Source: Acipenser ruthenus (Eukaryota > Chordata > Actinopteri > Acipenseriformes > Acipenseridae). Taken from it: 64,000 nucleotides of DNA. How positions within the stretch are numbered: position 1 is the first letter of the stretch; each line of letters opens with the position of its first letter. The notes under the pieces are model-generated. The model made no database searches. It saw only the letters and a list, made by a program, of their open reading frames with translations, and was not told the origin of the DNA. A program made the translations under genes and the position numbers. Positions 19,198 to 33,266 of this stretch are shown one piece after another. Location of the stretch: positions 539,001 through 603,000 of the forward strand of contig NC_081215.1 of assembly GCF_902713425.1 (NCBI RefSeq), given 5' to 3'.

Positions 19198-22100
19198 GGA
19201 GAAGCTGGAACTGCCACACGCTGGATTAAGCGCTTATTGACGGAGGATAAAAGCCAACTCCCAGGAGAGCAGGTGGAGGGGGTGGGAGGGGGCAATAGCG
19301 AGTGACTTGCAGGGGGTTGTGTGAATCTGGGAAAGTGCTGACCCCACCAAAAGATCAGATCTGCAGCCTGATGTTGGGAACAATGACACTGAAACATCAC
19401 AGGACTGGTAACTGAAATAAACACGGGCATGTGCCACATATGTTTGGATAGTAGCAAATGAGCAACGTGGAGAAGCATTATTATCCGATATGACAGAAAT
19501 GGCGTTTTACTGCACGGGAAAGGAAACCACATCACAGGCAGTAGGCTCTATGGCACCATTAACGGCGTGCTCCCTGAGTAACAGATTGATGTCAATCACA
19601 CTTTCCCCCAATGAGAAGTGTTTGATCTTTGCGTTCGGCGTCAGGTCTGTGTTCCTGGGCGGAACTTTCCCAGGTTCCAGGCGTGAAGACGTTGTGCACG
19701 GCACGAGTTACATATATACTGTATTCGAGTAGACATCCAATAACATATATACATGCGATTAGATTATCACTCAACATACAAGCCATTACTAAATACCAGA
19801 CATCTAAACCACATTCGTGTAGTTCCTGTAACTATTTGTAATGTGTTTAATAACTATTCAATTGACATGTGTGCTGTAATATAGTTTAGTTGGCGTTTCG
19901 CTTCGGAGAACATTTTGGAAATTGATTTTACAGATACATAAAGATCTGGTTGGTTTGAATAAAACCTCCTATTGCTCCGGTTTCCAGCACTGTGCATGTG
20001 TTTGCGCATCATTATAGTACTGCCTCGGGTTTCTTGCTCTCAATAGAACAGCTGGAGTTGGAGTGGGAAACCCTGCTGAAAGTTGTCCTCTATTCTGTGG
20101 GTGATGTTTGGACATCCTTAGAGCAGCTCTTCCAGATGTCACAGATGCAGCTTTCCTCTTCTTGCCGGTAGAGTCTGTGAGTAAAAAGCTGCTCAGAGTT
20201 TCCCACACTTTGCGCTGTGCTGTGCTCCATACAGGACAAAAGCAGCGCGCCGTGCAGAATGCCGCATTAGTGACGGTAAGTGGGTCTGTATTGTATGATA
20301 GCGAGGGCCTTACGTCACAGACCATCTGGAGGGAAAGGCGATCAGAGGCTGATGGCTTTTCAATAATATCTATTGGCGATTAAGAAATCGGGATCTGTCT
20401 TCTATACAGGACATGAGATTCAAAATATCCAAAGGAAATGATTTATGGACAGGTTGCATTACTGCTGTAATCCACTGGACATCACAAACCCTTAACATTA
20501 AACCTTTTAGAATAAGTGTAGGCATTAGCGATGGGACGAATACAGCAGTTCCGAATGATTTTCCTTTAAGGTCTCACTGAACCGACACATTTCAATTGAA
20601 GGAAAATCATTCGGAACCGCTGTATTCGTCCCAGCCCTAGCAGGTCTGCATAAAGACAGGTATCTTATATTGAAATGAGTAATGAGAGAGGGTGTTTATC
20701 AATAATAACTCCAGGGAGATGTGTGTCTTTAGGGCACAGTTATTATAACAGGACACATTTCTCACCTCAATGCAATAGCACCCAATGACTGTGACCAGAG
20801 AGTGACGTCATCCCTATAGAACCGGAGATAAAGACTGACAGATACCAATGGCATTGTGGGGCCTTAATGACATTATAACTTGTGACTTTCCTCTCCAGAG
20901 TTTTCCCACACTCTGCCCATTCAGAGAGTGCAGGCTTGCACAAAGGAAGTGTGCCTTGTTAAATGCTAATCTGTATTTAGAAAGGCATCTTCAGCAACAG
21001 CACACTTGGGAATACGCTGAGGTTAATATATTTCAATGAAGAGCCTGATGTACACAAGCAACATCTTAAACTCATTTCCAAATAATAATGAAACTTCATA
21101 TAGAGTATGGGCAGCCTAATTAGTCCAGTGAGGACGCAAGTCTTTACGTTGTATACAGTCCAGACCATTTCTTAGCTTTTATTCTATCTTCAGAATCAAC
21201 CTGTGATGTGTCTGTATACTGAATAAAACCTGAATATATTAATTACCTAGAGACTATTTAAAAAGCAGTACCTGGTGTTGGTGAATGACAAATTGTTTAA
21301 TAGATATTTTATATAGAAAACGACCTCTTTCTAAATAACAAATGATTACATATTGAAAGAACTGTTTCCACTTGTGATCTGAATCTCTGTAATATTTTGT
21401 AGCAACAAATAAGTGAGCCACACCTCTCCCTCTCCTCATCACTGGCATGCGTGCGGGATAACAAGCTTCATGGCCTGTCTCTGTGGGGGTGGGGACACTA
21501 GGATCTGTGAGGGAGTTTTCCACTGTTTCCCACACTCTCTATCCATTCATTGCATTCAATTGGGTAACAAAAGAAGTGTGTCTTGTTACACATTACATTA
21601 GTGATGGTGTTTGATCTCCCATTGTTGCTAAAGGAAAGCTTACTCCCAGCAGACCATCTGGATCCCAATATATGTCATCCTCCAGAGTCCGGCAAGCTTT
21701 TGGAAGTCACTTCACCTGTTGCTGTTTCACTCTTTCAAGCTGTTGCAATGTGTTAATTTTCTCTTCTAGCTTTACCTTTATAACTGATAAACCCAGCGAG
21801 ATGTCAGAGCGCTCTGTTATCACTGTCTCTTGGAAGAGTACAAGTACAGTAACACTTATTTAAGATTATACTTTTTGAATGTGTTTGTCTGGACCCAGTT
21901 ACAGGTTCATATGCCTATCTGTACACTACAAGCCATGCATCTTAATATCAGTACTGTAACACTACAATTACATTATGTATTGCTGTGCATATTACATAGT
22001 TTTTTTTACAAATGAATGGCAGGGTAGGGTACTGTGTTTGAGAGACTGAGGCTGAAGAAATTGGCCAATACAGTAAAGCATAGATCTACTATATATCATG

Positions 22101-22640
22101 TATTCATCTGCAGATTATTTTCTGCTACAGTATTACTCTATGATGTCCTGATATTGATCCTGTTCTAGAGAATATTCCTTCGTATGCAGTTTTAGCTCTG
22201 TCCCGTATCTCAACACATCAGCCCTCAAGCACTCCCCATTGTATCACACACCTCATTTCAGCAGTAAGAGGTCTATTGTTCTCCCGCATTGTGCTGTCAG
22301 TTTAGCAAGTCTTGGATAAAGATTTCCCTATCGTCCCTCTGAATGCATTGATTGTGCACCAGTGTGGGAAACTCCAGCCTTGCAGGGACCCAGAGATTGA
22401 TATGCAGATATCATAGAGTAAATGGAAGTGTTTAATGTCAGGTATAGCTGAATATCAAGGTATGTGTGTGTGTGTGTGTGTAATATTCAGTATGAGCAGG
22501 TGTGTTTGTATTTAAAGAAGTTCAGCACCAAGGATAGCACCTGTTAGCCCAACAGGCAGCCCTCTCCCTCACTGTCTTCACTGCTGATCAGAGCAGGAAT
22601 TATATTTAAGAAAAGAAGAGACGCACAGTAAAGAAATATA
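19198..22640 (-). promoter_or_regulatory. upstream spacer of gene 2
   Basis: Distal RBPJ sites at 20903-20910 and 21527-21534 (minus) and 22373-22380 (plus). An additional perfect TGTGGGAA at 20200-20207 (minus) occurs only here and in the gene 4 spacer; other units have TGCGGGAA there. MITE at 20526-20639. Confidence 0.65.
20526..20639. mobile_element. hAT-like MITE, short form (unit 2)
   Basis: 114-bp palindromic copy at the same relative site as in unit 1, so it was inherited through unit duplication and not inserted anew. Confidence 0.75.
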
Positions 22641-22650
22641 GTTCAATTGT

Positions 22651-23769
22651 TTTATTTGATTCACACATGAGACACGTGTCATTCACAGATTTCAATGCTG
22701 GATTCATCAGACAGTTCTGCCAATACACTGCATCGATAATGCCTTCATACAGGCTACTCGAACAGTCCATTTCTACAGATACTCTGCACTCTGATTTACA
22801 AAATCACTACCACACCTTGAAGGAAACTTCAAGACAACGTATTTCTTATAAGATTCGCTCAGCATGAGCTACTCTTTGAGATACTGCCTTTATCAAAGGC
22901 ACAGATACACAATATACAGTATATAAAATACACATTATACAGTATATAAAACACTTCCTTCAGTGTTTTTTTACAGTCACTCTTTAAAATGCTTTTCATC
23001 AAAGCACACACGCTTCTTGTCTAACAAGATACAATAAGAGGATATTGCCTTCTCAGAAGACACACACATAACTATATGTTTCTTAATACTTCTTTACAAT
23101 GAAAGATCAAGTTCATATTTTAGGAATATTATTTTCATTAATAATACAGATTTCTTGTGTAACAAGATACACTAAAGAGATGCCACCTTCAGAACAGGTC
23201 GTTATATAAATACTGTTTGAAATATTTCAGTGTTACTTTATAAAGAAATACCAAACAGTTTCAGCAATGCATACACACTTCCTGTGTAATTATATACAAT
23301 TACAGATACATTGCCTTCACAAGAGGCATCAATACCAATACTATTTAAAATAATTCCTCTACAAAGAAAAATAACTTTTAAACAATTCAAAAATTCATTA
23401 GCTATGCACACACAATTCTTACGAGACAAGATACTATTCAGGATATAGTGCCTTCACAGAGGATATAAAACCCATATTTTAATTATCATAATATTTCTAT
23501 AAACAGAAATGACTTTTTACTCAATAGCGTCATCGCTGCATACACACTCCTTGTATAACAAGAATGAACAAATCCTATCGCACACAATATTGCCCCAACA
23601 CTGGGTAACTATTGTGTTTCCTTTCAATCAATGAAAGTAGCATTCAAATCTTCTGTACAAGCAAAACAGGAAGGAAAACACCCCCTACACAATGAGAATT
23701 ACTGGATATGTCCATCATAGACAGGCATTTTGAATTCTGTATGTTCGAAGTGACAGTGTCTGTTGTGAT
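22651..23769 (-). other. gene 3 3' UTR with hairpin repeats and poly(A) signal
   Basis: AATAAA (minus) at 22651-22656. The last repeat unit (near 22960-22985) is shortened by about 20 bp compared with gene 1. Confidence 0.75.
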
Positions 23770-24320
23770 CTACCAGGGCCGCCAGAGGGCACTCTTCACC
23801 GGGGTCGCCTCTTTGACGGGGCTCTGATGCACTGGAGAATTCTGCGCAGCTTGGAAATGGTTCAGTAGTTTCCTCTGGGTTTCTGTCTTCATTTCACCCC
23901 GTGAAAGGAAGTGCACGATTTCTTGCACACACCTGGAGTAGCCTTCGTTTCCCGTCGCTGGCCGGGGGAAGGCGCTCTGTCTCAGGTAGCAGACGGTCAT
24001 TTCCAGGATGTCCGCTTTCTCCAGTTTGGAATCGGGCTGCTGCTTCACGAATTCTTTTCCCAGTAACGTCTTGAGCTGCTCGATGCTGCTGTTGATACGA
24101 TCTCTGCGCATCTTTTCAACCACCGGTTTTCTCAACTGCAAAAAAGAACAAGGCACACATTCAGTTAATAACCAGTTCGTGAGGAATAACAATTGAAGTT
24201 TTAAAAACACAAAACATTTCAAAAATAATCACCCGTGCTCATTTAGTCTCAACTTACTTTGTTTGTCATTGTCACGTGTCCCTGTGAGTATCCCATAGCT
24301 GCAGCGATTGTAGGTGCCAT
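23770..24320 (-). CDS. hes5: hes5-like gene 3
   Basis: Exon 1 is 24258-24320, exon 2 is 23770-24135, intron 122 bp; 142 residues ending in WRPW. The bHLH is identical to the other copies. Private or partly shared changes are SAFPRP (shared only with gene 8) in the linker and SRGEMK (shared with genes 7 and 10) in the Orange region. Sharing with right-array genes suggests sequence exchange between the inverted arms. Confidence 0.94.
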
Positions 24321-24405
24321 TGCTGGAGTCACGGTGCTGTTAATATCGGTTTCTCTGGAGCTCAGAAGTCTCGGATCTGCTGGTTTTAGTTGTAAGCATC
24401 TCCCC

Positions 24406-24502
24406 TATTTATACTCTCCAGTCTCCATACGCATGTGTGGGTCTCGGGCTTGTTGGAGTTTCTCACACTCGGTAGCCAATCGGCGCGCTCGGGAGGACAA
24501 TG
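24406..24502 (-). promoter_or_regulatory. gene 3 core promoter
   Basis: TATAAATA 24406-24413, TGTGAGAA 24460-24467, SOX-like CATTGT 24497-24502. Confidence 0.8.
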
Positions 24503-27500
24503 GGAGAAGCTGGAACTGCCACACGCTGGATTAAGCGCTTATTGACGGAGGATAAAAGCCAACTCCCGGGAGAGCAGGTGGAGGGGGTGGGAGGGGGCAA
24601 TAGCGAGTGACTTGCAGGGGGTTGTGTGAATCTGGGAAAGTGCTGTCCCCACCAAAAGATCAGATCTGCAGCCTGATGTTGGGATCAATGACATTGAAAC
24701 ATCACAGGGCTGGTAAATGAAATAAACACGGGCATGTGCCACATATGTTTGGATAGTAGCAAATGAGCAACGTGGAGAAGCATTATTATCCGATATGACA
24801 GAAATGGCGTTTTACTGCACGGGAAAGGAAACCACATTACAGGCAGTAGGCTCTATGGCACCATTAACGGCGTGCTCCCTGAGTAACAGATTGATGTCAA
24901 TCACACTTTCCCCCAATGAGAAGTGTTTGATCTTTGCGTTCGGCGTCAGGTCTGTGTTCCTGGGCGGAACTTTCCCAGGTTCCAGGCGTGAAGACGTTGT
25001 GCACGGCACGAGTTACATATATACTGTATTCGAGTAGACATCCAATAACATATATACATGCGATTAGATTATCACTCAACATACAAGCCATTATTAAATA
25101 CCACACATCTAAACCACATTCGTGTAGTTCCTGTAACTATTTGAATAACTATTCAATTGACATGTGTGTTGTAATATAGTTTAGTAGGCGTTTCGCGTCG
25201 GAGAACAGTTTGGAAATTGATTTTACAGATATATAAAGATCTGGTTGGTTTGAATAAAACCTCCTATTGCTCTGGTTTCCAGCACTGTGCATGTGTTTGC
25301 GCATCATTATAGTACTGCCTCGGGTTTCTTGCTCTCAATAGAACAGCTGGAGTTGGAGTGGGAAACCCTGCTGAAAGTTGTCCTCTATTCTGTGGGTGAT
25401 GTTTGGACATCCTTAGAGCAGCTCTTCCAGATGTCACAGATGCAGCTTTCCTCTTCTTGCCGGTAGAGTCTGTGAGTAAAAAGCTGCTCAGAGTTTCCCG
25501 CACTTTGCGCTGTGCTGTGCTCGATACAGGACAAAAGCAGCGCGCCGTGCAGAATGCCGCATTAGTGACGGTAAGTGGGTCTGTATTGTATGATAGCGAG
25601 GGCCTTACGTAACAGACCATCTGGAGGGAAAGGCGATCAGAGGCTGATGGCTTTTCAATAATATCTATTGGCGATTAAGAAATCGGGATCTGTCTTCTAT
25701 ACAGGACATGAGATTCAAAATATCCAAAAGGAAATGATTTATGGACAGGTTGCATTACTGCTGTAATCCAGTGGACATCACAAACCCTTAACATTAAACC
25801 TTTTAGAATAAGTGTAGGCATTAGCGATGGGACGAATACAGCTGTTCCGAATGATTTTCCTTTAAGGTCTGACTGAATCGACACATTTCAATTGAAGGAA
25901 AATCATTCGGAACCGCTGTATTCGTCCCAGCCCTAGCAGGTCTGCATAAAGACAGGTATCTTATATTGAAATGAGTAATGAGAGAGGGTGTTTATCAATA
26001 ATAACTCCAGGGAGATGTGTGTCTTTAGGGCACAGTATTATAACAGGACACATTTCTTACCTCAGTGCAATAGCACCCAATGACTGTGACCAGAGAGTGA
26101 CGTCATCCCCTATACAACCGGAGATAAAGACTGACAGATGCCAATGGCATTGTGGGGCCTTAATGACATTATAACTTGTGACTTTACTCTCCAGAGTTTT
26201 CCCACACTCTGCCCATTCAGAGAGTGCAGGCTTGCACAAAGGAAGTGTGCCTTGTTAAATGCTAATCTGTATTTAGAAAGGCATCTTCAGCAACAGCACA
26301 CTTGGGAATAAGCTGAGGTTAATATATTTCAATGAAGAGCCTGATGTACACAAGCAACATCTTAAACTCATTTCCAAATAATAATGACACTTCATATAGA
26401 GTATGGGCAGCCTAATTAGTCCAGTGAGGACGTAAGTCTTTACGTTGTATACAGTCCAGACCCTTTCTTAGCTTTTATTCTATCTTCAGAAACAACCTGT
26501 GATGTGTTTGAATACTCAATAAAACCTGAATATATTAATTACCTAGAGACCATTTAACAAGCAGTACTTGGTGTTGGTGAATGACAAATTGTTTAACAGA
26601 TATTTTATATAGAAAACGACCTCTTTCTAAATCACAAAGGATTACATATTGAAAGAACTGTTTCCACTTGTGATCCGAATCTCTGTAATATTTTGTAGTA
26701 ACAAATAAGTGAGCCACTCCTCTCCCTCTCCTCATCACTGGCATGCGTGCGGCATAACAAGCTTCATGGCCTGTCTCTGTGGGGGTGGGGACACTGGGAT
26801 CTGTGAGGGAGTTTTCCACTGTTTCCCACACTCTCTATCCCTTCATTGCATTCAATTGGGTAACAAAAGAAGTGTGTCTTGTTACACATTACATTAGTGA
26901 TGGTGTTTGATCTCCCATTGTCCTAAAGGACAGCTTACTCCCAGCAGACCATCTGGATCCTAATATATGTCATCCTCCAGAGTCCGGCAAGCTTTTGAAA
27001 GTCACTTCACCTGTTGCTGTTTCACTCTTTCAAGCTGTTGCAATGTGTTAATTTTCTCTTCTAGCTTTACCTTTATAACTGATAAACCCAGCGAGATGTC
27101 AGAGCGCTCTGTTATCACTCTCTCTTGGAAGAGTACAAGTACAGTAACACTTATTTTAGATTATACCTTTTGAGTGTGTCTGTCTGGACCCAGTTACAGG
27201 TTCATATGCCTATCTGTACACTACAAGCCATGCATCTTAATATCAGTACTGTAACATTACAATTACATTATGTATTGCTGTGCATATTACATAGTTTTTT
27301 TTATAAATGAATGGCAGGGTAGGGTACTGCGTTTGAGAGACTGAGGCTGAATAAATTGGCCAATACAGTAAAGCATAGATCTACTATATATCATGTATTC
27401 ATCTGCAGATTATTTTCTGTTACAGTATTACTCTTTGATGTCCTGATATTGATCCTGTTCTAGAGAATATTCCTTCGTATGCATTTTTAGCTGTGACCCT

Positions 27501-27930
27501 TATCCCAACACATCAGCCCTCAAGCACGCCCCATTGTATCACACACCTCTATTCAGCAGCAGGAGGTCTATTGTGCTCCCGCATTGTGCTGTCAATTTAG
27601 CAAGTCTTGGATAAAGATTTCCCTATTGTCCCTGTGAATGCATTGATTGTGCACCAGTGTGGGAAACTCCAGCCTTGCAGGGACTCACAGATTGATATGC
27701 AGATCTCATAGAGTAAATGGAAGTGTTTAATGTGAGGTATAGCTGAATATCAAGGTATGTGTGTGTGTGTAATATACGGTATGAGCAGGTTTGTATGTAT
27801 TTAAAGAAGTTCAGCACCAAGGTTAGCACCTGTTAGCCCAACAGGCTGCCCTCTCCCTCACTGTCTTCACTGCTGATCAGAGCAGTGATTATATTTAAGA
27901 AAAGAAGAGATGCACAGTAAAGAAATATAG
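24503..27930 (-). promoter_or_regulatory. upstream spacer of gene 3
   Basis: Distal RBPJ sites at 26209-26216 and 26823-26830 (minus) and 27658-27665 (plus); MITE at 25822-25935. Several private variants here (for example TACTCAATAAAACC near 26512 and CCTATACAACCGGAG near 26109) are shared only with the gene 9 spacer in the opposite arm. Confidence 0.65.
25822..25935. mobile_element. hAT-like MITE, short form (unit 3)
   Basis: 114-bp palindromic copy, orthologous in position to the others. Confidence 0.75.
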
Positions 27931-27939
27931 TTCAATTGT

Positions 27940-29088
27940 TTTATATGATTCACACATGAGACACGTGTCATTCACAGATTTCAATGCTAGATTCATCAGA
28001 CAGTTCTGAGGATACACAATACACTGCATCGATAATGCCTTCATGCAGGCTACTCGAACAGTCCATTTCTACAGATACTCTGCACTCTGATTTACAAAAT
28101 CACTACCACACCTTGAAGGAAACTTCAAGACAACATATTTCTTATAAGATTCGCTCAGCATGAGCTACTCTTTGAGATACTGCCTTTATAAAAGGCACAG
28201 ATACACATTATACAGTATATAAAATACACATTACACAGTACATAAAACACTTCCTTCAGTATTTTTTTTACAAATGCATTTTGAGACAGTCACTCTTTAA
28301 AATGCTTTTCATCAAAGCACACACGCTTCTTGTCTAACAAGATACAATAAGAGGATATTGCCTTCTCAGAAGACACACACATAACTATAAGTTTCTTAGT
28401 ATTTCTTTACAATGAAAGATCAAGTTCAAATTTTGGGAATATTATTTTTCATCAATAATACGGATTTCTTGTGTAACAAGATACACTAAAGAGATGCCAC
28501 CTTCAGAACAGGTCGTTATATAAATGCTGTTTGAAATATTTCAGTGTTACTTTATAAAGAAATACCAAACAGTTTCAGCAATGCATACACACGTCCTGTG
28601 TAATTATATACAATTACAGATATATTGCCTTCACAAGAGGCATCAATACCCATACTATTTAAAATAATTCCTCTACAAAGAAAAATAACTTTTAAACAAT
28701 TCAAAAATCATTAGCATTAGCTATGCACACACAATTCTTACGAGACAAGATACTATTCAGGATATAGTGCCTTCACAGAGGACATAAAACCCATGTTTTA
28801 ATCATCATAATATTTCCATAAACAGAAATGACTTTTAACTCAATAGCGTCATCGCTGCATACACACTCCTTGTATAACAAGAATGATCAAATCCTATCGC
28901 ACACAATATTGCCCCAACACTGGGTAACTATTATGTTTCCTTTCAATCAATGAAAGTAGCATTCAAATCTTCTGCACAAGCAAAACAGGAAGGAAAACAC
29001 CCCCTACACAATGAGAATTACTGGATATGTCCATCATAGACAGGCATGTTGAATTCTGTATGTTCAAAGTGACAGTGTCCGTTGTGAT
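27940..29088 (-). other. gene 4 3' UTR, poly(A) signal changed to TATAAA
   Basis: At the site where other copies read AATAAA, this one has TATAAA (minus strand, 27940-27945), a weaker variant hexamer. Hairpin repeats are present. Confidence 0.7.
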
Positions 29089-29639
29089 CTACCAGGGCTG
29101 CCAGAGGGCACTCTTCACCGGGGTCGCCTCTTTGACGGTGCTCTGATGCACTGGAGAATTCTGCGCAGCTTGGAAATGGTTCAGTAGTTTCCTCTGGGTT
29201 TCTGTCTTCATTTCATCCCGGGAAAGGAAGTTCACGATTTCTTGCACACACCTGGAGTAGCCTTCGTTTCCCGTCGCTGGCCGGGGGGAGGCGCTCTGTC
29301 TCAGGTAGCAGACGGTCATTTCCAGGATGTCCGCTTTCTCCAGTTTGGAATCGGGCTGCTGCTTCACGAATTCTTTTCCCAGTAACGTCTTGAGCTGCTC
29401 GATGCTGCTGTTGATACGATCTCTGCGCATCTTTTCAACCACCGGTTTTCTCAACTGCAAAAAAGAACAAGGCACACATTCAGTTAATAACCAGTTCGTG
29501 AGGAATAACAATTGAAGTTTTAAAAACACAAAACATTTAAAAAATAATCACACGTGCTCATTTAGTCTCAACTTACTTTGTTGGTCATTGTCACGTGTCC
29601 CTGTGAGTATCCCATAGCTGCAGCGATTGTAGGTGCCAT
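29089..29639 (-). CDS. hes5: hes5-like gene 4, WQPW variant
   Basis: Exon 1 is 29577-29639, exon 2 is 29089-29454. The frame is open for 142 residues, but the C-terminus reads WQPW: CGG became CAG (CpG decay), replacing the Arg of the WRPW Groucho-recruiting tetrapeptide. It also has VNFL for VHFL in the Orange region and QSTVK for QSPVK. Its poly(A) signal is changed as well. Together this suggests relaxed constraint on this copy, though bHLH and Orange are intact and reduced rather than lost co-repressor binding is possible. Confidence 0.93.
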
Positions 29640-29724
29640 TGCTGGAGTCACGGTGCTGTTAATATCGGTTTCTCTGGAGCTTAGAAGTCTCGGATGTGCT
29701 GGTTTTAGCTGCAAGCATCTCCCC

Positions 29725-29821
29725 TATTTATACTCTCCAGTCTCCATACGCGTGTGTGGGTCTCGGGCTTGTTGGAGTTTCTCACACTCGGCAGCCAATC
29801 GGCGCGCTCGGGAGGACAATG
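29725..29821 (-). promoter_or_regulatory. gene 4 core promoter
   Basis: TATAAATA 29725-29732, TGTGAGAA 29779-29786, SOX-like CATTGT 29816-29821. Confidence 0.8.
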
Positions 29822-32800
29822 GGAGAAGCTGGAACTGCCACAAGCTGGATTAAGCGCTTATTGACGGATAAAAGCCAACTCCCAGGAGAGCAGGTGGAGG
29901 GGGTGGGAGGGGGCAATAGCGAGTGACTTGCAGGGGGTTGTATGAATCTGGGAAAGTGCTGACCCCACCAAAAGATCAGATCTGCAGCCTGATGTTGGGA
30001 ACAATGACATTGAAACATCACAGGACTTGTAACTGAAATAAACACCGGCATGTGCCACATATCTTTGGATAGTAGCAAATGAGCAACGTGGAGAAGCATT
30101 ATTATCCGATATGACAGAAATGGCGTTTTACTGCACGGGAAAGGAAACCACATTACAGGCAGTAGGCTCTATGGCACCATTAACGGCGCGCTCCCTGAGT
30201 AACAGATTGATGTCAATCACACTTTCCCCCAATGAGAAGTGTTTGATCTTTGCGTTCGGCGTCAGGTCTGTGTTCCTGGGCGGAACTTTCCCAGGTTCCA
30301 GGCGTGAAGACGTTGTGCACGGCACGAGTTACATATATACTGTATTCGAGTAGACATCCAATAACATATATACATGCGATTAGATTATCACTCAACATAC
30401 AAGCCGTTATTAAATACCAGACATCTAAACCACATTCGTGTAGATCCTGTAACTATTTGTAATGTGTTTAATAACTATGCAATTGACATGTGTGTTGTAA
30501 TATAGTTTAGTAGGCGTTTCGCGTCGGAGAACAGTTTGGAAATTGATTTTACAGATACATAAAGATCTGGTTGGTTTGAGTAAAACCTCCTATTGCTCCG
30601 GTTTCCAGCACTGTGCATGTGTTTGCGCATCATTATAGTACTGCCTCGGGTTTCTTGCTCTCAATAGAACAGCTGGAGTTGGAGTGGGAAACCCTGCTGA
30701 AAGTTGTCCTCTATTCTGTGGGTGATGTTTGGACATCCTTAGAGCAGCTCTTCCAGATGTCACAGATGCAGCTTTCCTCTTCTTGCCGGTAGAGTCTGTG
30801 AGTAAAAAGCTGCTCAGAGTTTCCCACACTGTGCTGTGCTGTGCTCGATACAGGACAAAAGCAGCGCGCCGTGCAGAATGACGCATTAGTGACGGTAAGT
30901 GGGTCTGTATGGTATGACAGCGAGGGCCTTACGTCACAGACCATCTGGAGGGAAAGGCGATCAGAGGCTGATGGCTTTTCAATAATATCTATTGGCGATT
31001 AAGAAATCGGGATCTGTCTTCTATACCGGACATGAGATTCAAAATATCAAAAAGGAAATGATTTATGGACAGGTTGCATTACTGCTGTAATCCAGTGGAC
31101 ATCACAAACCCTTAACATTAAACCTTTTAGAATAAGTGTAGGCATTAGCGATGGGACGAATACAGCGGTTCCGAATGATTTTCCTTTAAGGTCTCACTGA
31201 ACCAACACATTTCAATTGAAGGAAAATCATTCGGAACCGCTGTATTCGTCCCAGCCCTAGCAGGTCTGCATAAAGACAGGTATCTTATATTGAAATGAGT
31301 AATGGGAGAGGGTGTTTATCAATAATAACTCCAGGGAGATGTGTGTCTTTAGGGCACAGTTATTATAACAGGACACATTTCTTACCTCAGTGCAATAGCA
31401 CCCAATGACTGTGACCAGAGAGTGACGTCATCCCTATACACCCAGAGATAAAGACTGACAGATGCCAATGGCATTGTGGGGCCTTAATGACATTATAACT
31501 TGTGACTTTCCTCTCCAGAGTTTTCCCACACTCTGCCCATTCAGAGAGTGCAGGCTTGCACAAAGGAAGTGTGCCTTGTTAAATGCTAATCTGTATTTAG
31601 AAAGGCATCTTCAGCAACAGCACACTTGGGAATACGCTGAGGTTAATATATTTCAATGAAGAGCCTGATGTACACAAGCAACATCTTAAACTCATTTCCA
31701 AATAATAATGACACTTCATATAGAGTATGGGCAGCCTAATTAGTCCAGTGAGGACACAAGTCTTTACGTTGTATACAGTCCAGACCATTTCTTAGCTTTT
31801 ATTCTATCTTCAGAAACAACCTGTGATGTGTCTGTATACTGAATAAAACCTGAATATATTAATTACCTAGAGACTATTTAAAAAGCAGTACTTGGTGTTG
31901 GTGAATGACAAATTGTTTAATAGATATTTTATATAGAAAACGACCTCTTTCTAAATAACAAATGATTACATATTGAAAGAACTGTTTCCACTTGTGATCT
32001 GAATCTCTGTAATATTTTGTAGCAACAAATAAGTGAGCCACACCTCTCCCTCTCCTCATCACTGGCATGCGTGCGGGATAACAAGCTTCATGGCCTGTCT
32101 CTGTGGGGGTGGGGACACTGGGATCTGTGAGGGAGTTTTCCACTGTTTCCCACACTCTCTATCCATTCATTGCATTCAATTGGGTAACAAAAGAAGTGTG
32201 TCTTGTTACACATTACATTAGTGATGGTGTTTGATCTCCCATTGTTGCTAAAGGAAAGCTTACTCCCAGCAGACCATCTGGATCCTAATATATGTCATCC
32301 TCCAGAGTCCGGCAAGCTTTTGAAAGTCACTTCACCTGTTGCTGTTTCACTCTTTCAAGCTGTTGCAATGTGTTAATTTTCTCTTCTAGCTTTACCTTTA
32401 TAACTGATAAACCCAGCGAGATGTCAGAGCGCTCTGTTATCACTGTCTCTTGGAAGAGTACAAGTACAGTAACACTTATTTAAGATTATACTTTTTGAAT
32501 GTGTCTGTCTGGACCCAGTTACAGGTTCATATGCCTATCTGTATACTACAAGCCATGCATCTTAATATCAGTACTGTAACACTACAATTACATTATGTAT
32601 TGCTGTGCATATTACATAGTTTTTTTTATAAATGAATGGCAGGGTAGGGTACTGTGTTTGAGAGACTGAGGCTGAAGAAATTGGCCAAAACAGTAAAGCA
32701 TAGATATACTATATATCATGTATTCATCTGCAGATTATTTTCTGCTACAGTATTACTCTTTGAGGTCCTGATATTGATCCTGTTCTAGAGAATATTCCTT

Positions 32801-33260
32801 CGTATGCAGTTTTAGCTCTGTCCCGTATCCCAACACATCAGCCCTCAAGCACTCCCCATTGTATCACACACCTCTATTCAGCAGCAAGAGGTCTATTGTT
32901 CTCCTGCATTGTGCTATCAATTTAGCAAGTCTTGGATAAAGATTTCCCTATCGTCCCTCTGAATGCATTGATTGTGCACCAGTGTGGGAAACTCCAGCCT
33001 TGCAGGGACCCACAGATTGATATGCAGATCTCATAGAGTAAATGGAAGTGTTTAATGTCAGGTATAGCTGAATATCAAGGTATGTGTGTGTGTGTGTAAT
33101 ATACAGTATGAGGAGGTTTGTATGTATTTAAAGAAGTTCAGCACCAAGGATAGCACCTGTTAGCCCAACAGGCAGCCCTCTCCCTCACTGTCTTCACTGC
33201 TGATCAGAGCAGGAATTATATTTAAGAAAAGAAGAGACACACAGTAAAGAAATATAGTTC
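29822..33260 (-). promoter_or_regulatory. upstream spacer of gene 4
   Basis: Distal RBPJ sites at 31523-31530 and 32147-32154 (minus) and 32993-33000 (plus), plus the extra TGTGGGAA at 30821-30828 shared with gene 2. MITE at 31146-31259. Very close to the gene 2 spacer at an offset of about 10.62 kb. Confidence 0.65.
31146..31259. mobile_element. hAT-like MITE, short form (unit 4)
   Basis: 114-bp palindromic copy, orthologous in position. Confidence 0.75.
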
Positions 33261-33266
33261 AATTGT

